Assembly (NCBI GenBank): GCA_050115015.1 | Contig: JASFRI010000141.1 | Location: 1-10,109, forward strand | Length of the DNA stretch: 10,109 bases | Source of the DNA: JASFRI01 sp050115015 | GTDB lineage: Bacteria > Acidobacteriota > Polarisedimenticolia > CBDVAL01 | Direction: 5' to 3' | In this document: positions 1 to 5,344 of the stretch, piece by piece | Layout of the letters: each line of letters opens with the position of its first letter | How positions within the stretch are numbered: the first letter of the stretch is position 1 | Program-made: the position numbers and the translations under genes | The notes under the pieces: generated by a model | Told to the model about the DNA's origin: nothing | Database searches by the model: none | Seen by the model: the letters and a program-made list of their open reading frames with translations, nothing else

Positions 1-1031
1 GTGAGCTGGTGGAACGCGACGACCGGCGGGGCGCCGGTGCCCGCGCTGCGCCTCCCCGCGACGTAAGACGCGCCGATGGCGAGGAGCGCGACGATCACCC
101 CCGCCGCCGTGAGGACCCGCCTGCGATCCCGGGGGGACGGCCTCTCCGGGAAGGGCGCCTGCACGCCGGAGGCGGAAAGTCCGGAGAGCGTCTCCAGAGC
201 GAAGCCGATGTCCCGGGCGGACTGGAATCTCTCCTCCGGCACCTTCTCGAGGCAGTGCAGGACGATCCGCTCCAGCCCCGGCGGGAACGACTCGCCGGAC
301 CCGGCGAGCCCGGGGGGGTCCTCCTTGAGGATGGCGCTCATGGTGTCGGCGGCGGATTTCCCCGGGAACGCGCGCGAGCCGGCGAGCATCTCGTAGAGGA
401 TCGCGCCGAAAGCGAAGAGATCGCTGCGCGGATCCGCGGGCTGCCCTCGCACCTGCTCCGGGGACATGTATCCCACCGTGCCCATGACGGTGCCGGGCTG
501 GGTTCCCGGGCCGGCAGTGGGGGACTGGGTCAGAGGCGTCTCGGCGTCCGGGGTCATCACCCGGGCCAGGCCGAAGTCCAGGATCTTCAGCCGGCCGTCC
601 CGGGTGATGAAGAGGTTCTCGGGCTTGAGATCGCGGTGGACGATCCCCTTGTCGTGCGCGGCGGCGAGGCCCCCCGCGAGCTGCGAGGCATAGTCGACCG
701 CCTTGCGGAGGGGCAGGGCCGCTCCCCCCATCCTCCGGCGCAGCGTCTCTCCTTCGAGAAGCTCGGTGACCGTGTAGGCGACGTCGCCATCCACGCCGAA
801 GTCGTGGACCGCGAGGATGTTGGGATGCGAGAGCGCGGCCACGGCCTTGGCCTCGCGCTCGAACCGGGCCATCGATTCGGGATCGCCGCTCAGCGTGGCG
901 GACAGCACCTTCAGCGCGACGTCCCGGTCGAGCTTCGTGTCCCGGGCCCGGTACACCTCGCCCATGCCCCCCGACCCGATCGGTTCGAGGACCTCGTAGG
1001 GTCCGAGCCGTGTGCGCGGAGGGAGGGCCAT
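1..1031 (-). CDS. Eukaryotic-like Ser/Thr protein kinase, membrane-anchored (kinase 1; C-terminus off the window)
   Basis: The gene reads leftward from ATG at 1031 and runs off the left edge after 343 codons, so it is 3'-partial. Visible in the translation: glycine-rich loop GSGGMGEVY (19-27), ATP-binding Lys in VALK (K41), likely alpha-C Glu (E60), catalytic HRDLKPEN (132-139), DFG (152-154), and a Thr-rich activation segment leading to GYMSPEQ (187-193). All catalytic residues needed for an active Hanks-type kinase are present. The domain ends near residue 285. After an Arg-rich stretch, residues 306-326 form one hydrophobic span (nt 54-116). The sequence then turns into what looks like the start of an extracytoplasmic region. 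By analogy with kinase 2 in this window, a PD40/TolB-like propeller probably follows, but this is inference. No Shine-Dalgarno is seen before the ATG; a TATACT box lies 6 nt upstream. Substrate unknown. The gene is divergent from the lipid operon and shares its upstream region. Confidence 0.95.
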   Translation of the reverse strand, partial: MALPPRTRLGPYEVLEPIGSGGMGEVYRARDTKLDRDVALKVLSATLSGDPESMARFEREAKAVAALSHPNILAVHDFGVDGDVAYTVTELLEGETLRRRMGGAALPLRKAVDYASQLAGGLAAAHDKGIVHRDLKPENLFITRDGRLKILDFGLARVMTPDAETPLTQSPTAGPGTQPGTVMGTVGYMSPEQVRGQPADPRSDLFAFGAILYEMLAGSRAFPGKSAADTMSAILKEDPPGLAGSGESFPPGLERIVLHCLEKVPEERFQSARDIGFALETLSGLSASGVQAPFPERPSPRDRRRVLTAAGVIVALLAIGASYVAGRRSAGTGAPPVVAFHQL

Positions 1032-1037
1032 CACCGC

Positions 1038-1043
1038 AGTATA
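1038..1043 (-). promoter_or_regulatory. Possible -10 box giving a leaderless kinase 1 transcript
   Basis: Read on the minus strand the hexamer is TATACT, one mismatch from the TATAAT consensus, and it ends 6 nt before the kinase 1 ATG. It lies in the 10-bp palindrome CAGTATACTG (1037-1046). Initiation about 7 nt downstream would fall on or next to the start codon. This fits the lack of any Shine-Dalgarno sequence there. I see no convincing -35 about 17 bp further upstream, so the call is tentative. Confidence 0.4.
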
Positions 1044-1131
1044 CTGGAGCGGCGCAGGGGCGGCGCAGGCCCTCCGGGGGTCGCCCGCGGGAGTGCGCGT
1101 TGCCGCGATCGGTATGCGGGCCCGCGGCGGT

Positions 1132-1145
1132 GTCCGAAAACGGAC
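1132..1145. repeat. Short inverted repeat GTCCG-AAAA-CGGAC in the divergent intergenic region
   Basis: Perfect 5-bp arms around an AAAA centre, 21 bp upstream of the -35 box of the lipid operon promoter. The position would suit a regulator binding site acting on either divergent gene. Arms this short can arise by chance in GC-rich DNA. Confidence 0.3.
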
Positions 1146-1166
1146 CCGTGGCGTATCATCTGTCGG

Positions 1167-1195
1167 TTGACAGTTCCGGCGACACCCCGTAATTT
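1167..1195 (+). promoter_or_regulatory. Sigma70-type promoter of the FAAL-desaturase-ACP operon
   Basis: The -35 hexamer TTGACA (1167-1172) is a perfect consensus match. A 17-bp spacer separates it from TAATTT (1190-1195), which keeps the three most conserved -10 positions (T, A and final T). Transcription would start near 1202 and give a leader of about 46 nt. The ATG at 1248 is the first possible start codon of FAAL 1 after that point. The run AATTTT stands out in an otherwise strongly GC-rich region. It is the only good promoter I see for the five plus-strand genes. Confidence 0.7.
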
Positions 1196-1201
1196 TGCCC
1201 G

Positions 1202-1213
1202 GCAGGCTCCTGC
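1202..1213. repeat. Palindrome GCAGG-CT-CCTGC at the predicted operon transcription start
   Basis: Perfect 5-bp arms with a 2-bp centre, located where the predicted promoter would start transcription. A repressor bound here would block initiation, so it is a candidate operator. In the RNA a 2-nt loop is too tight, so DNA binding is likelier than a hairpin role. No known regulator motif is recognised. The heptamer GCGTCAC also occurs twice, 12 bp apart, at 1212 and 1224. Confidence 0.3.
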
Positions 1214-1247
1214 GTCACCCGGCGCGTCACGGCTTCAAACGGAAACC

Positions 1248-3011
1248 ATGCGTCCCTCCACGCTCGTCGACCTGGTCGAACTGCGCGGCGATCGACAGGC
1301 CGATCGCCAGGCGTTCTCCTTCCTGCGGGACGGACGGGAGGAGTCCGCGGTGCTGACCTACGGGGAGCTGCTCCGGCGGGCGCGCGCCGTCGGCGCCGGC
1401 CTGCGGGACTGCGGCGCCCGGGGCGAGCGGGTGCTGCTCGTGTTCCCCGCCGGACTCGACTTCATCGTGGCCTTTCTGGGCTGCCAGTACGCCGGTGCCG
1501 TGGCGGTGCCCCTCGCGGCCGGTCGCGCGGGCCTGGCGGGCCGGGCGGATGCCATCGTGGCGGACTGCCGTCCCCGGATCGCACTGACCGGCGAGGCTGT
1601 CCGCCCGGCGCTGCAGGACCGGCTGCGCGTCGGCGCCGGAGAGCCGCCCGAGGTCCTGCACCTCGGTGCCGTGGAGGACGCGGCGGGCGGCGAGCCGGAC
1701 GACCGGGCCCCGGGGCCGGACGACCTGGCGCTGCTCCAGTACACCTCCGGCTCCACGGCGGCGCCCAGGGGGGTGATGCTCACCCACGCGAACCTGCTGC
1801 ACAACCAGCGCATGATCCGGGAGGCCTTCGGCCAGAACGAGCGATCCCGGGTGGTCACCTGGCTGCCGATGTTCCACGACATGGGGCTCCTGGGCACCGT
1901 CCTGCAGCCGCTCTACGTGGGTTACCCCGCGGCCATCCTGCCCCCCGAGGCGTTCCTCGTGGATCCGCGGCGCTGGCTCGAGGCGATCGGCCGCCTGGGG
2001 GCCACCACCAGCGGCGGGCCCAACTTCGCCTACGACCTCTGCGTCGACCGCATCCCGCCGGCGGCTCGGGAGGGCCTGGATCTCCGCGGGTGGGAGGTCG
2101 CGTTCGTCGGCTCCGAGCCGGTCCGCGCGGAGACCCTCGATCGGTTCGCGCAGGCCTTCGCGCCGTTCGGCTTCCGGCGGGAGGCCTTCGTCCCGTGCTA
2201 CGGGCTGGCGGAGGCGACGCTGTTCGCCACCGGTGGACGCCCCGACGCGTCCCCCGTCGTGCGGGCCGTCCCGGCGGCGCCGGGGGGTACGGAAGGGACG
2301 GGGACGGATGCGCCCCGGGTCGGCTGCGGCGGGCCCGCGAGCGACGTGACGCTCCGCATCGTCGATCCCGCGACCCGGACGGTGCACCCCGAGGGCGCCG
2401 CCGGGGAGATCTGGCTGGCGGGGCCGTCCATCGCGGCGGGCTACTGGGGGCAGCCGGAGGCGAGCGGGGAGACCTTCGGCGCCCGGCTGGCCGGCACGGA
2501 GGAGGGACCCTTCCTCCGCACCGGCGATCTCGGCGTGATGGCCGACGGGGAGCTGTTCGTGACGGGACGCCTCAAGGAGGTGATGATCGTCCGGGGCCGC
2601 AAGCATCATCCCCACGACGTGGAGCGTACCGCGGAGGCGGCCCATCCCGCGCTGCGGCCCGCCTCGAGCGCCGCCTTCCTTTCCGGCGACGGACGGGCGG
2701 AGCGTCTCGTGCTGGCGCTGGAGGTCCGGCGGGAGCACCTGCGCCGGCTCCCCGTGCCGGAGGTCGTCCGGGCGGTGCGGGCGGCGGTGGTGCGGGGCCA
2801 CGGTCTCCACGCCGCGGGGGTCGTCCTGCTGCGCACCGGCTCGATCCCCAAGACGTCCAGTGGCAAGATCCGCCGGACCGCCTGCCGCGAGGCGCTGGAG
2901 GCCGGCGCACTGGCGGTGGTGGCCGAGGATCACCACCGCGGCATGCCGTCCGGCGGAGGTTCCTGGCAGCGGGCGGCGGCGCCGTCGCCGCCGGAGGAGG
3001 GGCGCGGATGA
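1248..3011 (+). CDS. Fatty acyl-AMP ligase (FAAL 1)
   Basis: A 587-residue adenylate-forming enzyme, the usual FAAL length. It should convert a free fatty acid and ATP to acyl-AMP and transfer the acyl group to an acyl carrier protein, probably the one encoded downstream. Motifs seen: ATP loop YTSGSTAAPRG (165-175; Arg replaces the common Lys), FAAL-style MFHDMGLLG, the block GGPNFAYDLCVDRI with GSEPVRAETL, YGLAEATLF (from 318), TGDLG (425-429), hinge GRLKEV (440-445), and C-terminal catalytic Lys in SGK (K540). The PNFAYDLC and AEPVRAETL-like blocks are typical of FAALs rather than acyl-CoA synthetases. After about residue 550 comes a Gly/Pro/Glu-rich tail. The ATG at 1248 is the first start after the predicted promoter; its Shine-Dalgarno (GGAA) is weak. 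The reading frame stays open far upstream, but that part is antisense to kinase 1. The stop overlaps the next start (ATGA). Substrate chain length cannot be read from the sequence. Confidence 0.93.
   Translation: MRPSTLVDLVELRGDRQADRQAFSFLRDGREESAVLTYGELLRRARAVGAGLRDCGARGERVLLVFPAGLDFIVAFLGCQYAGAVAVPLAAGRAGLAGRADAIVADCRPRIALTGEAVRPALQDRLRVGAGEPPEVLHLGAVEDAAGGEPDDRAPGPDDLALLQYTSGSTAAPRGVMLTHANLLHNQRMIREAFGQNERSRVVTWLPMFHDMGLLGTVLQPLYVGYPAAILPPEAFLVDPRRWLEAIGRLGATTSGGPNFAYDLCVDRIPPAAREGLDLRGWEVAFVGSEPVRAETLDRFAQAFAPFGFRREAFVPCYGLAEATLFATGGRPDASPVVRAVPAAPGGTEGTGTDAPRVGCGGPASDVTLRIVDPATRTVHPEGAAGEIWLAGPSIAAGYWGQPEASGETFGARLAGTEEGPFLRTGDLGVMADGELFVTGRLKEVMIVRGRKHHPHDVERTAEAAHPALRPASSAAFLSGDGRAERLVLALEVRREHLRRLPVPEVVRAVRAAVVRGHGLHAAGVVLLRTGSIPKTSSGKIRRTACREALEAGALAVVAEDHHRGMPSGGGSWQRAAAPSPPEEGRG
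2993..3000 (+). promoter_or_regulatory. Ribosome binding site of desaturase 1
   Basis: GGAGGAGG lies 7 nt before the ATG at 3008, inside the last codons of FAAL 1. This strong site fixes the start of desaturase 1 at the 4-bp ATGA overlap rather than at the later in-frame ATG in MSPSM. It supports translational coupling of the two genes. Confidence 0.8.
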
Positions 3012-3976
3012 GCCCATCGATGGGGGCGGTGCCCACCGCGGCGCCGGAGCTTCCCGCCAACCTGACCGTCGGGCAGGGTCGCTTCCGGCGGGCCCAGCGC
3101 ATCCACGCCGTGGCCATCGCCGTCATCCCGGCCCTGGCGCTGCTGCCCACGGCATGGTTCGCCATGACCTACGGGGTGAGCGCGCTCGATCTGGCGCTTT
3201 TTGCCGGGATGTACGTGGCCACGATCCTGGGGATCGGCATGGGCTACCATCGCCTCTTCACCCACCGGTCGTTCAAGGCGATCCAGCCGGTGCGTGTGGC
3301 GCTCGCCATCTGCGGCTCCATGGCGGCCCAGGGGTCCGTCGTCTACTGGGTCAGCAATCACCGCCGGCATCATCAGTACACCGACTTGCCGGGGGACCTC
3401 CACTCGCCCGTCATCGACGGCACCGACCGGCTGGGCCGGTGGGCCGGCTTCTGGCATTCCCACATGGGGTGGACCTTCGGCCACGCCCTGACCAACCCGC
3501 TGCTTTTCGCCAAGGACCTCTATCACGACCCTGCGATCTCGCGGATCAACCGTCTGTACCTGGTCTGGGTGGGGCTCGGCCTGGCGCTGCCCGCCGCCCT
3601 GGGAGGCCTGCTGACCGGCACCTGGACCGGGGCGGTGGGAGGCCTGCTCTGGGGGGGCTTCGTCCGTCTGTTCGTGTCCTACCATGTGAGCAACGGCATC
3701 GACTCGGTGACCCACATGTTCGGCACGCAGCCCTTCGAGACGCGGGACGAGAGCCGCAACAACCCCCTCTGGGTGCTGCCGACGCTCGGGGAGGGCTGGC
3801 ACAACAACCACCACGCGTTCCCGACGTCCGCGTCCTTCGGACTGCGCTGGTGGCAGGTCGATCCTGCCTGGTGGCTGATCCGGGGGCTGGAGAGGGTCGG
3901 CTGGGCCTGGGACGTGAAGCGGGTGTCGCCGGAGATGGTGGCCGAGAAGTCGCGGCCGGCGCCGGTCGGGGCCTGA
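3008..3976 (+). CDS. Membrane fatty acid desaturase 1 (delta-9/stearoyl-CoA desaturase-like, JamB-type fold)
   Basis: A 322-residue integral membrane di-iron enzyme. Three histidine boxes are intact: HRLFTH (81-86), HRRHH (118-122) and HNNHH (265-269). Further conserved His residues lie in FWHSHMGW (H150, H152), YH (H226) and SVTHMFG (H236). This set matches the di-iron ligand pattern of the acyl-CoA desaturase family (FA_desaturase, delta-9-like). Hydrophobic spans lie around residues 33-75, 93-112 and 180-215. It should insert a double bond, or possibly a triple bond, into an acyl chain using O2 and an electron donor not encoded here. Its position between a FAAL and an ACP suggests an acyl-ACP substrate, as for JamB, but the family also includes acyl-CoA and acyl-lipid enzymes. 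It overlaps FAAL 1 by 4 bp and lies 12 bp before a clear paralogue. Regioselectivity is unknown. Confidence 0.93.
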   Translation: MSPSMGAVPTAAPELPANLTVGQGRFRRAQRIHAVAIAVIPALALLPTAWFAMTYGVSALDLALFAGMYVATILGIGMGYHRLFTHRSFKAIQPVRVALAICGSMAAQGSVVYWVSNHRRHHQYTDLPGDLHSPVIDGTDRLGRWAGFWHSHMGWTFGHALTNPLLFAKDLYHDPAISRINRLYLVWVGLGLALPAALGGLLTGTWTGAVGGLLWGGFVRLFVSYHVSNGIDSVTHMFGTQPFETRDESRNNPLWVLPTLGEGWHNNHHAFPTSASFGLRWWQVDPAWWLIRGLERVGWAWDVKRVSPEMVAEKSRPAPVGA

Positions 3977-3988
3977 GGGGAGTCCAGG

Positions 3989-4966
3989 ATGCCGCTCGCG
4001 ACGACGGGAGGGGAGGCTGCGACCGTGCCGGCCATCGGCGGCGCGGTGGCGGTGACCAGCAAGCGCATCCAGGCGGCGCAGCGGCGCTGCGCCTGGATCA
4101 CCATCCTGCTACCCTTCGCCGGGACCCTGGCCGCCGTGGCGCTCCTGTTCCACCGGCCCCTCACCCTTGCCGATCTCCTGCTGTTCGCCGTCTTCTACGT
4201 ACTGACGAGCCTGGGCATCACGGTGGGATTCCACCGCCTCTTCGCCCACCGGTCGTTCCAGGCGAGCCCCGGGCTGCGGGTCGCGCTGGCCATCCTGGGC
4301 TCGATGGCGGCCCAGGGGGGGCTGATCTACTGGGTCGCCACCCACCGGAGGCATCATCAGTTCGCCGAGCAGGACGAGGATCCCCATTCCCCCTACGTCC
4401 ACGAGGGGCGGCGCCTCGGTCGCCTGCGCGGCATCTGGCACTCCCACCTGGGCTGGATGCTGGACAGCCGGCCCTCGAACACCGCGCGCTTCGCCCGGGA
4501 CCTGATGCGCGATCCCCGGTTGGCCTGGGTCAGCGATCGCTACCTGCTCTGGGTGGCGCTCGGGCTCCTGATCCCGGCAGCTGCCGGCGGGCTGATCGCC
4601 GGGAGCTGGATGGGGGCGCTGACGGGGTTCCTCTGGGGGGGAATGGTGCGCATGTTCGCGGCGCACCATGCCATGTGGACCAGTGGGTCCACGGCACACC
4701 TGTTCGGGACGCGCCCCTTCGACACACGGGATGCCAGCCGCAACAACGGGCTGCTGGCGGTCCCGAACCTGGGCGAGGCCTGGCACAACAACCACCATGC
4801 GTTTCCGTCCTCGGCGATGTTCGCCTTCCGTTTCTGGCAGATCGACCCCGGCGGGTGGTTCATCCGCGCCTGCGAGCGACTCGGCTGGGCATGGGAGGTG
4901 AAGGTCCCGACGCCGGACATGATCGCATCGGCGCGCCTTCGCGCCGCCGGGGGCTCCCGGGGATGA
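3989..4966 (+). CDS. Membrane fatty acid desaturase 2 (paralogue of desaturase 1)
   Basis: 325 residues, ATG preceded by GGGGAG with 6-nt spacing. Same architecture as desaturase 1: HRLFAH (82-87), HRRHH (119-123), HNNHH (266-270), plus IWHSHLGW and STAHLFG. Blocks such as GSMAAQG, YWV..HRRHHQ, RNN and WHNNHHAFP are shared, so the two are tandem paralogues, but divergent enough that duplication was not recent. Differences cluster after box 2 (FAEQDEDPHSP here, YTDLPGDLHSP in desaturase 1) and before the SVTH/STAH histidine (HHAMWTSGS here, YHVSNGIDS there), regions near the substrate channel in this family. All metal-ligand histidines remain, so it should be active. I infer a second desaturation position or an acetylenase step. 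It probably needs an external electron donor such as a ferredoxin or rubredoxin. Confidence 0.92.
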   Translation: MPLATTGGEAATVPAIGGAVAVTSKRIQAAQRRCAWITILLPFAGTLAAVALLFHRPLTLADLLLFAVFYVLTSLGITVGFHRLFAHRSFQASPGLRVALAILGSMAAQGGLIYWVATHRRHHQFAEQDEDPHSPYVHEGRRLGRLRGIWHSHLGWMLDSRPSNTARFARDLMRDPRLAWVSDRYLLWVALGLLIPAAAGGLIAGSWMGALTGFLWGGMVRMFAAHHAMWTSGSTAHLFGTRPFDTRDASRNNGLLAVPNLGEAWHNNHHAFPSSAMFAFRFWQIDPGGWFIRACERLGWAWEVKVPTPDMIASARLRAAGGSRG

Positions 4967-5009
4967 GACAGACGTCGCGCCGCCACCGGCGCCGGAGGGG
5001 TAGGAGGAC

Positions 5010-5318
5010 ATGAGCGATCCCATGGAGAAGATGCCGGGGCCCGACGGAGGCCCGGAGCCCGCGGGGTCTCCGGGCACCGCGGGACGTTCCGTCGAGGAAA
5101 TCCAGGACTGGCTGGTGGCCTATGTGGCGAACCTCCTGGGGGTCCCCGAGGGCGAAATCGACCCGGAGACCTCCTTCGACGATCACGGGCTCGACTCCAT
5201 CGCCGCCGTGGCGGTGGCCGCCGAGCTGGGAGGGTGGCTCGGCAAGGAGATCGACCTCGCCGAGGCGACGGAGGAGGTGACCATCGCCTCCGTGGCCCGG
5301 CTCGCCGCCGGAAACTAG
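5010..5318 (+). CDS. Stand-alone acyl carrier protein
   Basis: 102 residues. The 4'-phosphopantetheine site is Ser63 in HGLDSIAAV, a classic PP-binding motif. The carrier fold spans about residues 28-100, beginning SVEEIQDWLVAYVANLLGV. An N-terminal extension of about 27 residues, rich in Pro and Gly, makes it longer than the usual 80-residue ACP. The helix III region (DLAEATEEVTIASVA) lacks the common YDYPT-like sequence. ATG 5010 has GGAGGGG (4994-5000) 9 nt upstream, and a closer TAGGAGG ends 2 nt before it; M5 and M8 are less likely alternative starts. It should receive acyl groups from FAAL 1 and/or FAAL 2 and present them to the desaturases, as JamC does in the jamaicamide pathway. The chromosomal fatty-acid-synthase ACP is unlikely given this location. 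No phosphopantetheinyl transferase is encoded in the window, so it must be activated by one from elsewhere. Confidence 0.92.
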   Translation: MSDPMEKMPGPDGGPEPAGSPGTAGRSVEEIQDWLVAYVANLLGVPEGEIDPETSFDDHGLDSIAAVAVAAELGGWLGKEIDLAEATEEVTIASVARLAAGN

Positions 5319-5334
5319 TCGTCGGGGGTGTGCC

Positions 5335-5339
5335 GGGAG
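5335..5339 (+). promoter_or_regulatory. Ribosome binding site that decides the TTG start of FAAL 2
   Basis: GGGAG lies 5 nt before TTG 5345. No in-frame ATG occurs near the N-terminus of FAAL 2. The other candidate, GTG 5330, has no properly spaced Shine-Dalgarno. TTG is therefore the best start, and it gives an N-terminus of the expected FAAL length. Confidence 0.55.
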
Positions 5340-5344
5340 AACCG

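Noticed and set aside
9..1247. Long plus-strand open frame continuous with FAAL 1 upstream of 1248
   Set aside because: It is antisense to the kinase 1 coding region, whose catalytic motifs are clear, and its residues show no domain. The promoter at 1167-1195 places the real FAAL 1 start at 1248.
1227..3017. 596-codon minus-strand frame antisense to FAAL 1
   Set aside because: Arg/Gly/Pro-rich composition with no recognisable motif; a GC-rich shadow of the FAAL reading frame.
2860..5013. 717-codon plus-strand frame across both desaturases
   Set aside because: Shifted frame of the desaturase genes; only the two other frames carry the His boxes. No family features.
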